A stretch of DNA of 38,384 bases from Rhodospirillaceae bacterium. Lineage in GTDB: Bacteria > Pseudomonadota > Alphaproteobacteria > UBA828. The first letter of the stretch is position 1. Each line of letters begins with the position of its first letter. A program made the position numbers and the translations under genes. The notes beneath the pieces were generated by a model. It saw only the letters and a program-made list of their open reading frames with translations. It did no database searches and was not told the origin of the DNA. The stretch lies in NCBI GenBank assembly GCA_018666805.1, contig JABIXB010000213.1, positions 1 to 38,384 of the forward strand. Direction: 5' to 3'. Below are positions 1 through 12,555 of this stretch, piece after piece.

Positions 1-894
1 CAGGTGAAAATTGGTCATCATCAGATCGGTAATTTTGAAGCGGTAGCCGGGCACGATAAAGGTATCGATATCGCCTGAAAAGGGCGAAAGATGGCCCGCC
101 GCATCCGCCGCGCGCTCAAGGATGCGAAGGCTGGTGCTGCCGACCGCGATAACCCGCCCGCCGCTCTCGCGAGCGGCATTTATGGCGGTCGCCGTCTCGG
201 CGCTGAGCTCGCCCCACTCGCTATGCATGACATGATCCACCGTATCCTCCGTGCGCACCGGCAAAAACGTGCCGGCGCCGACATGGAGGGTGACGAAGGC
301 GCAACTGACGCCGCGCGCCGCCAATGCCGCGTTGAGCTCGGCCGTCATATGCAGCCCGGCGGTCGGCGCGGCGACAGCGCCGTCATGGGCGGCGTGGATG
401 GTTTGGTAATCAGTCCGGTCTTGCGCGTCCGGGCCGCTCTCTCGTGGAATATAGGGCGGCAAGGGCGGGCTGCCATGACGCTCCAGAGCGGTGCGTAAAT
501 CCTCGCCTCGAAAGGCAAAACGGAGGCGCACCTCGCCGCCCTCGCGGGCTTCCACCCGGGCGGTGAAATCATCGGCGAAGACGATCTCCTGGCCGGGCTT
601 AAGGCGCTTGGCCGGGCGGGCGAAGGCGGACCAAAGACCGTCTCCCAGCACCCGAAGCAGGGTGATCTCAATGCGCGCTTCGCCGCGCTTACCTTTGAGA
701 CGAGCCGGCACGACGCGGGTATCGTTCAGCACCAGTATATCACCCGGTATCAGCAGCGCCGGCAGATCGCGCACCCTACGGTCGTGCAATTCGCTGGCTT
801 CCACCTGCAAAAGACGGGCCGAATCCCTAGGTATTAGCGGGCGCGCGGCGATGCGCTCCGGCGGCAGGGAAAAATCGAAAAGATCGACCCGCAT
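1..894 (-). CDS. queA: S-adenosylmethionine:tRNA ribosyltransferase-isomerase QueA (partial, 3' end outside window)
   Basis: Minus-strand frame open from ATG at 894 to the window edge (298 codons): MRVDLFDFSLPPERIAARPL...LVLNDTRVVPARLKG...GDIDTFIVPGYRFKITDLMMTNFHL, characteristic QueA motifs. Not in the ORF track because it runs off the edge. Confidence 0.95.
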   Translation of the reverse strand, partial: MRVDLFDFSLPPERIAARPLIPRDSARLLQVEASELHDRRVRDLPALLIPGDILVLNDTRVVPARLKGKRGEARIEITLLRVLGDGLWSAFARPAKRLKPGQEIVFADDFTARVEAREGGEVRLRFAFRGEDLRTALERHGSPPLPPYIPRESGPDAQDRTDYQTIHAAHDGAVAAPTAGLHMTAELNAALAARGVSCAFVTLHVGAGTFLPVRTEDTVDHVMHSEWGELSAETATAINAARESGGRVIAVGSTSLRILERAADAAGHLSPFSGDIDTFIVPGYRFKITDLMMTNFHL

Positions 895-925
895 GGCTTG
901 ATCAAGGCGTACGTGCCGGGCGCCT

Positions 926-1429
926 TCAGCCCTCGGCGTAACGCGCGGCCAGACGTTTGGCCACGGCGGGCGAGACGAAGCTGGTGATATCGCCACCAAG
1001 CTCGCCGATTTCCTTAACGAAGCGCGAGGAAATAAACTGGTGGCTCTCCGACGACATCAGAAAAACGGTTTCAATCTCCGGATTGAGGCGCGCATTCATA
1101 CCGGTCATCTGGAATTCGAAATCGAAATCGGATACAGCGCGCAAGCCGCGCACAATAATACCGGCATTCATTTGCTCGGCGAAGTGCATCAGCAAGATAT
1201 CGAAAGAACGCACCTCAACGCGATCGCCGCCGGGATCGAACTGGGCGAGGTCGCTCCTGACCATGTCGATACGCTCTTCGAGGCTGAAGAGCGGTCCCTT
1301 GCCGGCATTGCTGGCGACACCAATGACGAGCTTGTCCACGAGGCGCAGCGCGCGGTGCACAATATCGCAATGACCCGAGGTGATCGGGTCAAACGTGCCG
1401 GGATAGATACCGATCCGTTGCTTGCTCAT
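926..1429 (-). CDS. coaD: Phosphopantetheine adenylyltransferase
   Basis: 167 aa, [28 protein letters not shown]...[18 protein letters not shown]; classic CoaD. ATGA overlap with gyrA stop. Confidence 0.97.
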   Translation of the reverse strand: MSKQRIGIYPGTFDPITSGHCDIVHRALRLVDKLVIGVASNAGKGPLFSLEERIDMVRSDLAQFDPGGDRVEVRSFDILLMHFAEQMNAGIIVRGLRAVSDFDFEFQMTGMNARLNPEIETVFLMSSESHQFISSRFVKEIGELGGDITSFVSPAVAKRLAARYAEG

Positions 1430-4224
1430 GCCTGACCTTCTTCCCCGCTATCTGTTGGCGCTTCATCGTCTGTCACGACCTCGCCGTCTGCTTCCGCGTC
1501 ATCATTGGCGCCTTCGCCGAGGTGGGCGACCGAGACGACACGGCGATCCTCGGCCAGACGGAAGATGCGTACGCCACGTGTAGCGCGCCCGACCTTGCGA
1601 ATATCGTGCACCGCGCAACGGATCAACTGGCCGCCATCAGTGACCAGCATGATCTCGTCCTCATTGGCGACGGGCAGCGCCGCCACTACCTTGCCGGATT
1701 TGCCGACATCGATATTGATCACGCCCTTGCCGCCGCGCCGCGTCACGCGATAGTCATGCGCAGAGGTGCGCTTGCCATAGCCGTCGTCGCGCACGGTGAG
1801 GAGAAACTGTTCGTCCACCCCCAGAGTGGCGCGGCGCTCGGGCGTTAGATCGGGTATCGCGTCCTCGCGCTTGCGGCCAAAATAGCCATCGCGTTCCTCC
1901 GGTGTCACGCCGGTATGATGCAGGATAGTCATAGAGATCAGCTTATCTCCCGTATCCAGATTCATGCCGCGCACGCCCTGCGAGCTGCGCCCCTTGAACA
2001 AGCGCACTTCGGGTACCGGAAAGCGGATGCATTTGCCGCCCGACGCGGCGAGCAACACATCGTCATCTTCGCCGCAGAACTTCACGCCGACGATGGCATC
2101 GCCCTCATCGAGCTTCATGGCGATCTTGCCATTGGCCATGACGCTGCGGAAATCATCGGCACTGTTGCGCCGCACATTGGCCGAAACAGTGGCGAACATA
2201 AGCTGACTATCGGCCCAGCTCTCCTCATCCTCAGGCATCGGCAGCAAGGTCGAAATAGTCTCCCCTTCAGCCAGCGGCAGCAGATTGATCAGCGCCTTGC
2301 CGCGCGCCTGCGGTTCGGCCAGCGGCAGGCGGTAAACTTTCAGCTTGTAGACCTTACCGGCGCTCGAGAAAAACAGCACCGGCGTGTGGGTGTTGAGCAC
2401 AAAAACGCGATCGACGAAATCCTCATCACGCACCCGCATGCCGGCCCGGCCCTTGCCGCCGCGCCGTTGCGCCCGATAGGTCGAAAGCGGCACGCGCTTG
2501 ATATAGCCGCCATGGCTAAGGGTGACGACCATCTCCTCGCGCTGGATCAGATCCTCGACATCATGTTCGAATTCCTGCTCGACCAGCGCCGTTCGGCGAT
2601 CATCGGCGAAATCGTCTCGTGCCTTCTTAAGGCCTTCGCGTAGCACACCGCGCAGCGTCTCCGGGTCATGCAGAATTTCGATATAGCGTTTGATATCGTC
2701 GACAATCGCGTGCAACTCCTCGCCCAACTTGTCGCGCTCCATGGCGGTCAGGCGTTGCAGGCGCAGTTCCAGAATGGCCTTGGCCTGCTCGTCGGTAAGG
2801 CGGCAATTGCCCTCTTCATCCACCGTTTGGCGCGGATCGGCAATCAGCTCGATCAGCGGACGGGCATCCTTGGCCGGCCACATCCGCGCGGTTAATTCCT
2901 CGCGCGCGCTGGCCGGGTCCTTGGCCTTGCGTATCAGCGCAATCATGGGATCGATATTGGCCACTGCGATGGCGAGGCCGACCAGCATATGCGCCCGGTC
3001 GCGCGCCTTGCCGAGGAGATAGACGGTGCGCCGGGTGATGACCTCCTGGCGGAAGGCAATGAAGGCGGCGATCACCTCTTTCAGGTTCATAATGCCGGGC
3101 TTGCCACCGCTCAGCGCCAGCATATTGACGCCAAAACTGGTCTGCAGCGAGGAAAAGCGATAAAGCTGATTTAGCACCACTTCGCCAATCGCGTCGCGCT
3201 TCAGTTCGACCACCACACGCACGCCGTCGCGGTCGGATTCATCCCTGAGATCGCTGATGCCCTCAATCTTCTTCTCATGCACCAACTCGGCAATGCGCTC
3301 CATCATGCGCGATTTATTCACCTGGTAGGGAATCTCGGTGACGATGATGGCTTCGCGGTCCTTGCGGATCTCCTCAATGGTGGCGCGCGCGCGCACGATC
3401 ACAGAGCCACGCCCGGTATGATAGGCTTGGCGGATGCCGGAACGACCGAGAATCAAACCACCGGTGGGGAAATCCGGGCCTTCGACATGCTCCATTAGCC
3501 CGGCGATATCGATCGCCGGATTATCGATATAGGCGAGACAGGCATCGATCACTTCGCCGAGATTGTGCGGCGGAATATTGGTCGCCATGCCGACCGCGAT
3601 GCCGCTCGCGCCATTGACCAGAAGATTGGGATATTCGGCCGGCAGAACAGTCGGCTCGAACGATGATTCATCATAGTTAGCCTGGAAATCGACCGTGTCT
3701 TTATCAAGATCGGCGAGCAGCGCGTGGGCCGAGGCCGCCATGCGCACTTCGGTGTAGCGCATCGCAGCCGGCGGATCGCCGTCCATCGAGCCGTAATTGC
3801 CCTGGCCGTCGAGAAGCGGCAGACGCATGGAAAAGTCCTGCGCCATGCGCACCATGGCGTCGTATATCGCCGAATCGCCATGCGGGTGATATTTACCCAT
3901 GACATCGCCGACGACGCGGGCCGATTTGCGGTATGGCTTATCAGCGGTGTAGCCGCCCTCATTCATCGCGTGCAGGATGCGGCGGTGCACCGGCTTCAGG
4001 CCATCACGCACATCCGGCAGAGCGCGCGAAACGATAACGCTCATGGCGTAATCGAGATAGGAGCGCTTCATCTCCTCTTCGATGGAGATCGGCTCACCAC
4101 TCTGCCCTGGATCATCCGGCGGCGGTGCGCCAGGCGGCACATCAGACGGCGGAACTGACGCTGATTCCGAAGCTGGATCCTCAGACGGCGTGGTCGGCGG
4201 TGCGGTCGGTGGCGTTGTGCTCAA
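1426..4224 (-). CDS. gyrA: DNA gyrase subunit A
   Basis: 932 aa with [53 protein letters not shown] and C-terminal beta-pinwheel; Pro/Ser/Glu-rich N-terminal extension of ~45 aa. Confidence 0.98.
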   Translation of the reverse strand: MSTTPPTAPPTTPSEDPASESASVPPSDVPPGAPPPDDPGQSGEPISIEEEMKRSYLDYAMSVIVSRALPDVRDGLKPVHRRILHAMNEGGYTADKPYRKSARVVGDVMGKYHPHGDSAIYDAMVRMAQDFSMRLPLLDGQGNYGSMDGDPPAAMRYTEVRMAASAHALLADLDKDTVDFQANYDESSFEPTVLPAEYPNLLVNGASGIAVGMATNIPPHNLGEVIDACLAYIDNPAIDIAGLMEHVEGPDFPTGGLILGRSGIRQAYHTGRGSVIVRARATIEEIRKDREAIIVTEIPYQVNKSRMMERIAELVHEKKIEGISDLRDESDRDGVRVVVELKRDAIGEVVLNQLYRFSSLQTSFGVNMLALSGGKPGIMNLKEVIAAFIAFRQEVITRRTVYLLGKARDRAHMLVGLAIAVANIDPMIALIRKAKDPASAREELTARMWPAKDARPLIELIADPRQTVDEEGNCRLTDEQAKAILELRLQRLTAMERDKLGEELHAIVDDIKRYIEILHDPETLRGVLREGLKKARDDFADDRRTALVEQEFEHDVEDLIQREEMVVTLSHGGYIKRVPLSTYRAQRRGGKGRAGMRVRDEDFVDRVFVLNTHTPVLFFSSAGKVYKLKVYRLPLAEPQARGKALINLLPLAEGETISTLLPMPEDEESWADSQLMFATVSANVRRNSADDFRSVMANGKIAMKLDEGDAIVGVKFCGEDDDVLLAASGGKCIRFPVPEVRLFKGRSSQGVRGMNLDTGDKLISMTILHHTGVTPEERDGYFGRKREDAIPDLTPERRATLGVDEQFLLTVRDDGYGKRTSAHDYRVTRRGGKGVINIDVGKSGKVVAALPVANEDEIMLVTDGGQLIRCAVHDIRKVGRATRGVRIFRLAEDRRVVSVAHLGEGANDDAEADGEVVTDDEAPTDSGEEGQA

Positions 4225-4369
4225 CGGCCTATCTTAATCCATTGATTCAAAAGAAAACGACCGAGTCTCGTAAGCCCGAATCGCCGACTGGAATAATAGA
4301 CTATTTTGCACCTGCGAACAACGTCTCAAGCGCTACCGGCCAGCTCCTAGAGAGGCTAATAAACGGGAG

Positions 4370-4849
4370 TTAAAACGGGATATCGTCGTCGAGGCCACTA
4401 CCTGAAGGCGCACCGCCTCCGCCTCCGGAGCCGCCACCGCTGTCTTGATTGAAATCGCCACCTCCGCCGCCATATCCACCGCCACCGCCACCTTCACTCC
4501 TGCTGTCGAGCATTTGCAGCTCGCCACGGAAGCGCTGCAGTACAACTTCGGTGGAATATTTCTCGACGCCCGACTGGTCGGTCCATTTGCGCGTTTGCAA
4601 CTGGCCCTCGATATAGACTTTCGAGCCCTTATGGAGAAATTTCTGCGCCACATCGGCCAGGCGTTCGTTAAAGATGACCACGCGGTGCCATTCGGTTTTT
4701 TCACGCCGCTCGCCGGTATTCTTGTCTTTCCAGCTTTCCGACGTGGCGAGCGACAGGTTTACGACAGGATTACCGTCCTGCATCTGGCGCGCTTCTGGGT
4801 CCCGCCCCAGATTGCCGACTAAAATTACCTTGTTTACACTGCCCGCCAT
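4370..4849 (-). CDS. ssb: Single-stranded DNA-binding protein
   Basis: [26 protein letters not shown]... Gly-rich linker and C-terminal LDDDIPF tip. Start chosen at internal ATG (4849) rather than the track's 4930. Confidence 0.97.
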   Translation of the reverse strand: MAGSVNKVILVGNLGRDPEARQMQDGNPVVNLSLATSESWKDKNTGERREKTEWHRVVIFNERLADVAQKFLHKGSKVYIEGQLQTRKWTDQSGVEKYSTEVVLQRFRGELQMLDSRSEGGGGGGYGGGGGDFNQDSGGGSGGGGGAPSGSGLDDDIPF

Positions 4850-4959
4850 GATCTTCTCCCATTCGCTCACCGACTCTTCAGAAGGCCGTATTTTGGCGCA
4901 TAGGCCACGCTGCCGCAATCGTTGGCACACCCACCTTGCCGGAAACCGGCATAAAAAGC

Positions 4960-4988
4960 TTGTAAATAATATTCTTTTATTGTATATT
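4960..4988 (+). promoter_or_regulatory. Candidate sigma70-type promoter upstream of the small ORF at 5061
   Basis: TTGTAA (4960-4965), 17-nt spacer, TATATT (4983-4988) in a locally very AT-rich patch (about 4950-5015). Confidence 0.35.
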
Positions 4989-5060
4989 TTTAATTAAGTT
5001 TATTATACGCGACGTTTAGAGGAATTTTCTGTCTAGATTCAACGGGTTGGGACTGAGACC

Positions 5061-5282
5061 ATGATCAGCGCGGTTAGACTCGCCAATGAGGGCATGAAAA
5101 ATGCCGGCGCACGGGTGGACAAGGCGGTGCAGAAATTCGCCGAAGCCTCAAAAAGCGCGCACGGCCCCGAGGTCAAAGACGTGATCGAGTTCAAAACCGC
5201 CGGGCACGCCTTCGAGGCGAGCGCCAAGGTGTCAAAGATGGCCAACAATATGATGGGCACCCTCTTGGACATCATGACCTAA
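5061..5282 (+). CDS. Small protein resembling flagellar rod/hook protein terminal (D0) helices only
   Basis: 73 aa MISAVRLANEGMKNAGARVDKAVQKFAEASKSAHGPEVKDVIEFKTAGHAFEASAKVSKMANNMMGTLLDIMT; the C-terminal half resembles the rod/hook C-terminal pattern (YEAN-x-KV-x-TADEMLxTLLxI). Confidence 0.6.
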   Translation: MISAVRLANEGMKNAGARVDKAVQKFAEASKSAHGPEVKDVIEFKTAGHAFEASAKVSKMANNMMGTLLDIMT

Positions 5283-5286
5283 GCGA

Positions 5287-5475
5287 ATGGGATACGCGAT
5301 TAATCCAACTTATGACGGCGTCGAAAAAACCCGTGCCCGGCCAATCAAACCCACGCCAAATGTAAAAGACACCGACGCCCGTGCCGCGACCGATGCAAAG
5401 CGGGTCAATTATCCACCTAAGGCGAGCACCAAACCCGCCGGCGCCCCCGGCGAGATAATCGACAAGAGAGCCTAG
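5287..5475 (+). CDS. Small Pro/Lys/Ala-rich hypothetical protein
   Basis: 62-aa ORF immediately downstream (4-nt gap) of and co-directional with the 5061 ORF; low-complexity, probably disordered. Coding status not certain. Confidence 0.4.
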   Translation: MGYAINPTYDGVEKTRARPIKPTPNVKDTDARAATDAKRVNYPPKASTKPAGAPGEIIDKRA

Positions 5476-5548
5476 CGACACCATTTCCCGCTATCGGGCT
5501 CGCATTCAGGCGCGCGGCTGCCTATATTGCCTGTTCGCCAAAACTTGA

Positions 5549-8455
<2,907 letters not shown>

Positions 8456-8469
8456 ATTAACACAATAGT

Positions 8470-8485
8470 TTAACCATTGTTTAAC
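8470..8485 (+). promoter_or_regulatory. Candidate CtrA-type binding site TTAA-N7-TTAAC
   Basis: TTAACCATTGTTTAAC: exact TTAA(CCATTGT)TTAAC, 23 nt between motif end and the ATG at 8509; a further TTAA lies at 8457-8460. Confidence 0.5.
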
Positions 8486-8508
8486 AGACGAAACGCTATT
8501 CTCGTCCA

Positions 8509-10284
8509 ATGGCTTATGTTGAGCACATAGAGGATACGGGACACCGGTCAGAACAGACTGCAGCCGAGGAAACACAGGATCGCGGCGAGCTGTTGAATAT
8601 GGCCGTGCAGCATCACCAGGCCGGGCGCCTGGACGAGGCGGACGGGCTCTATCGCCTGCTTCTTGACGTCGAGCCGGACCACCCTGACGCACTGCATCTT
8701 TCTGGTCTGATCCGCCTGGCGCGCAACCAGCCGGGCGAGGCGATTGAGCTGATTGAGCGAGCTCTTTCGGTTAACTCTGCCAATGCCGCCTATTATGGCA
8801 ATTTAGGGCGCGCCTATGCGGCGCTCGACGATAGCGAGAAAGCGCTGGAATGCTTCCGCCACGCCATCGAGATTGATGCGCATTCCGCCGAGAGCCTGGC
8901 CAGCATGGGCCAAATTCTGCGCAAGCTGGAGCGTTATGACGAGGCGATAGATAGCCTCGAGAAAGCGCGCCAGATACAGCCCGGCTCAGCCGATATCGAA
9001 AGCACATTGGGCAGCGTCTATCATGCTGCCAACCGACTGGAAGAGGGTGTGGCCTGCTACCAGCGCGCCATTGGGATAGATCCGAATCATGCCCCGGCGC
9101 ATGCCAACCTCGGCTTGGCACAGTTCGATCTTGGCAATTTGCAAGAAGCCATCAACCATGACCGCCGTGCCGTCGAGTTGCAGCCTGATTCCGCCAGCGC
9201 CCACTTGAATTTGGGCTGGGCCCTGTTTGGTTCGGCCGATAATTCGGAAGCGCACAAACATTTTGAAACCGCCATCACGCTCGCGCCGGAGATGAGCGAA
9301 GGCCATTTGAAGCTGGCGCTGTGCTTCCTGGCGGAAGGTGAGATTGAAGACGCTCACAATCATTTCAAGCGCGCCAGCCAGCTTGCCATCAAGCCCAGAT
9401 ACCTCTCGGCGCCGTTCAAGCTGAGCCATGATATCGATCAGATGCGCCACCTCTATGCGCGCGGCGTGGCCGGCGACGATATCCAGAAAATTATCGCTGG
9501 TTATGAATCCGTGCGTGACGCCATGCCGCGCCACACGCCGCACGATCATCTGTTCACCTTGAACGTTGCGCAGCGCGATAAGCTGGCGCCGAGCTACGAC
9601 AATGCCTATTACATTCCGGCTTGCCCAATCAGCGCAAAATCGTCGCTCGGCAAGGGGGTCAACCGCAAGCAAGTGGAAAGCGCCTACTTCGACTCCAACC
9701 CAAATCTCGCCGTGGTCGATAATTTGCTGAGCCAGGACGCCCTCTCGCGCCTGCGCGCGTTCTGCCGCGAGGCGACGATCTGGAAGGATGTTAAAGCGGG
9801 CTATCTCGGCACCTATTTGCTGGATGGCTTCTGCGAGCCGCTGTTCCTGCAAATCGCACATGAGCTGCGCAAAGCGCTGCCGGCGATCCTCAAAGATCAT
9901 CCGCTGATCGAAATGTGGGCCTATAAATGCGATCACCAATTAAGCGGGCTCAACAAGCACGCGGACTGCGCCGCGGTAAACATTAATTTCTGGATTTCAC
10001 CGGACGATGCCAATTGCGAGCCCGATTCCGGCGGCCTTGAAGTGTTCAAGGCCGAGGCGCCAATGACCTGGGACTTCCGCCGCTACAATAATGAGCAGGA
10101 CGCGATCGACAATTATCTCGAGGAACAGGGCGGCGAAAGCATTAAGATTCCGCATCGCTCCAACCGGGCGCTGATTTTCAACTCGAACCTGTTTCATAAG
10201 TCCGACGATTGCCATTTCCGCTCCGGTTACAGCAACCGCCGCACCAACGTCACGATGCTGTTCGGCCATCGCTACAATCGTTAG
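8509..10284 (+). CDS. TPR-repeat protein with C-terminal 2OG-Fe(II) oxygenase-like domain
   Basis: 591 aa; multiple TPR units (AAYYGNLGRAYAALDDSEKALECFRHAIEID, APAHANLGLAQFDLGNLQEAINHDRRAVELQP); C-terminal HAD...LFHKSDDCHFRSGYSNRRTNVTMLFG consistent with an HxD...H...R iron/2OG site. Confidence 0.75.
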   Translation: MAYVEHIEDTGHRSEQTAAEETQDRGELLNMAVQHHQAGRLDEADGLYRLLLDVEPDHPDALHLSGLIRLARNQPGEAIELIERALSVNSANAAYYGNLGRAYAALDDSEKALECFRHAIEIDAHSAESLASMGQILRKLERYDEAIDSLEKARQIQPGSADIESTLGSVYHAANRLEEGVACYQRAIGIDPNHAPAHANLGLAQFDLGNLQEAINHDRRAVELQPDSASAHLNLGWALFGSADNSEAHKHFETAITLAPEMSEGHLKLALCFLAEGEIEDAHNHFKRASQLAIKPRYLSAPFKLSHDIDQMRHLYARGVAGDDIQKIIAGYESVRDAMPRHTPHDHLFTLNVAQRDKLAPSYDNAYYIPACPISAKSSLGKGVNRKQVESAYFDSNPNLAVVDNLLSQDALSRLRAFCREATIWKDVKAGYLGTYLLDGFCEPLFLQIAHELRKALPAILKDHPLIEMWAYKCDHQLSGLNKHADCAAVNINFWISPDDANCEPDSGGLEVFKAEAPMTWDFRRYNNEQDAIDNYLEEQGGESIKIPHRSNRALIFNSNLFHKSDDCHFRSGYSNRRTNVTMLFGHRYNR

Positions 10285-10320
10285 CTGCCCAGCCTCCTCC
10301 CCTCCCCTATACTGCACGGC

Positions 10321-11673
10321 ATGAATAATGATTCCCTGGCGCGCGCGCGCGTGATCGGCGGCGGCCTGGCCGGCTGCGAGGCCGCCTGGCAGATGGCCGA
10401 ACGCGGCATCAATGTGACCCTGCATGAAATGCGCCCGAGCCAGCCAACCGAAGCGCATATCACCGAGCAATTGGCCGAGCTGGTGTGTTCCAATTCGTTT
10501 CGCTCGGATAATGCGGAGAACAATGCGGTTGGCGTCCTGCATGAGGAAATGCGGCGCGCCGGATCATTAATTCTCCGTTCCGCCGATGCCCACAAAGTGC
10601 CGGCCGGCGGCGCTCTCGCGGTTGACCGTGAAGGCTTCGCCGGCGCAGTCGAGAGCGCGCTTGAAGCCCACGAAAAGATTGAGATCCGGCGCGAGGAAGT
10701 GCGCGAGCTGCCGGACGCCGATGGCGGGCCGGTTTTGGTGGCGAGCGGGCCGCTGACCTCGGCCAGCCTGGGTAACTCCATTCTCGAGCGCAGCGGCTCG
10801 GAAGCGCTGGCTTTTTTCGATGCCATTGCGCCGGTGATTTACAAAGACAGTATCGATTTCGATATCGCCTGGATGCAGTCGCGCTATGACAAAGAAGGCC
10901 CGGGCGGCGACGCCGCCGCCTATATCAACTGCCCGCTCGACACGGCGCAATATGAAGCCTTCATCGATGCGTTGATCAGCGCCGAATATAGCGTGTCCAA
11001 AGAGTGGGAAAAGGACACGCCCTATTTCGAGGGCTGCCTGCCGATTGAGGTGATGGCAGAACGCGGGCGCGAGACACTGCGCTATGGCCCGCTCAAGCCG
11101 GTCGGCCTCACCAACCCGCGCTCGCCGGAGATTAAGTCCCATGCCATCGTGCAACTGCGCCAGGACAATGCGTTGGGTACGCTCTACAACATGGTCGGTT
11201 TCCAGACCAAAATGAAACATGGCGAACAGAAACGCATCCTCAGCGCCATTCCCGGCCTCGAAAATGCCCGCTTCGCCCGTCTCGGCGGCATGCACCGCAA
11301 CACCTTCCTCAACAGCCCGCAAATCCTCGATAGTGCGCTGCGCCTCAAGGCGCAACCCAATATCCGCTTTGCCGGCCAGATCACCGGCGTCGAGGGCTAT
11401 GTCGAAAGTGCGGCCATCGGCCTCCTCGCCGGGCGTTTCATGGCCGAGGAATTGACCGGTAGCGAGATGAATCCACCACCGCCAACAACGGCCATGGGCG
11501 CGCTGTTAAATCATATCACCGGCGGGCACCTCAGTGAGGGTACGAGCTTTCAGCCGATGAATGTCAATTTCGGCCTGTTTCCGCCACTCGAAGGCAAGGT
11601 GCATAAACGCGAGCGCAAACCGGCCATGGCGCGGCGCGCGCTCGATCAATTGGCGCTGTGGCTGGCGCCTTAG
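10321..11673 (+). CDS. trmFO: Folate/FAD-dependent tRNA m5U54 methyltransferase TrmFO
   Basis: 450 aa; [30 protein letters not shown]...[11 protein letters not shown]...[12 protein letters not shown], diagnostic TrmFO. Confidence 0.96.
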   Translation: MNNDSLARARVIGGGLAGCEAAWQMAERGINVTLHEMRPSQPTEAHITEQLAELVCSNSFRSDNAENNAVGVLHEEMRRAGSLILRSADAHKVPAGGALAVDREGFAGAVESALEAHEKIEIRREEVRELPDADGGPVLVASGPLTSASLGNSILERSGSEALAFFDAIAPVIYKDSIDFDIAWMQSRYDKEGPGGDAAAYINCPLDTAQYEAFIDALISAEYSVSKEWEKDTPYFEGCLPIEVMAERGRETLRYGPLKPVGLTNPRSPEIKSHAIVQLRQDNALGTLYNMVGFQTKMKHGEQKRILSAIPGLENARFARLGGMHRNTFLNSPQILDSALRLKAQPNIRFAGQITGVEGYVESAAIGLLAGRFMAEELTGSEMNPPPPTTAMGALLNHITGGHLSEGTSFQPMNVNFGLFPPLEGKVHKRERKPAMARRALDQLALWLAP

Positions 11674-12458
11674 GACAGACCAAAAAAGGCCGCGCGACTG
11701 AGCAACAACTGGCGGCGCAAGGGTCCAATGACGGCGCGCGGATGGTAGGGATCGTGACCGCATGCCACCAAGCGGCGCAGGTAAGCGTCGGCCAGAACAG
11801 CCGGTAATGTGGCGCGTTTTACGACACGCGGCGCGCCACGGCGGAGCTTACGTGCCTTATCTATATGCCGACGCGCGGTTTCGGCGACCGCCCGGACATC
11901 ACGACCTTCCTTGTCCGGCAACATAATGCGCCCGTGCGCCGCATGATGCGGCAACGCGCGCATGAGGCCGGTTAACGCCCAGCCGATACCGCTATGGCGG
12001 GCCAATTCCTGCAGCGCATTTGCATCCGCGTCCACCACTTCAAGCGCGAGCGAGATCAGCGGCGCGGCGCTCTCCTCGGCATATTTTTCGAGCGCTGCCA
12101 TACTCTCCGGCGGCGCCTCATCCAGGTCACCTTCGCGCGCGTCGATCAGGCGGTCGAAATAGCCGCGAGTGAGCTTGTGCGCGCGAATGGCCTCGGCCAG
12201 GGGCTCGGCGATTTCATGCCGGCGCGCCCGGCCCTGGTAAATTTCGTCGATCACCTCGCGCCACCATTGCAGACGTATCTGGCCAAGCATGGGCTCGCTC
12301 ACCGTCTCGCGCGTGCGCGCAATCTCGGCGTTAAACAGATTCAGGGCGAACAGGGCGGCGCGCGCCGCCGGCGGTGCAAACAGCGCGCAGAGATAGCGGT
12401 CATGGTCGGCGGCGCTGGCGCGCGCGGCGAGCGTGTGAAAAGAATCGGTCCCAGTCAT
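11670..12458 (-). CDS. Squalene/phytoene synthase family protein (NDUFAF6-like, probably non-catalytic)
   Basis: 262 aa; [42 protein letters not shown] resembles NDUFAF6-type members; lacks clear Asp-rich motifs. Confidence 0.75.
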   Translation of the reverse strand: MTGTDSFHTLAARASAADHDRYLCALFAPPAARAALFALNLFNAEIARTRETVSEPMLGQIRLQWWREVIDEIYQGRARRHEIAEPLAEAIRAHKLTRGYFDRLIDAREGDLDEAPPESMAALEKYAEESAAPLISLALEVVDADANALQELARHSGIGWALTGLMRALPHHAAHGRIMLPDKEGRDVRAVAETARRHIDKARKLRRGAPRVVKRATLPAVLADAYLRRLVACGHDPYHPRAVIGPLRRQLLLSRAAFFGLS

Positions 12459-12555
12459 GCTGTCCTACAATGGCCCTGCCGGCAGTGGTTTGCCAGAGCT
12501 GGGAGGGCTATGCCATATAACCCTTGTAACCAATAGCCGAGCGGAGCATAGATTC

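Noticed and set aside
1915-2643. 242-aa plus-strand ORF antisense to gyrA
   Set aside because: His/Gln/Ala-rich shadow of gyrA codons, no known motif.
3800-3960. Possible quinolone-resistance change in gyrA
   Set aside because: The QRDR reads HGDSAIYD, retaining the Ser and Asp of the sensitive form.
8986-9939. 317-aa minus-strand ORF antisense to the TPR/oxygenase gene
   Set aside because: Shadow ORF of a well-supported coding frame in GC-rich DNA; no recognisable family.
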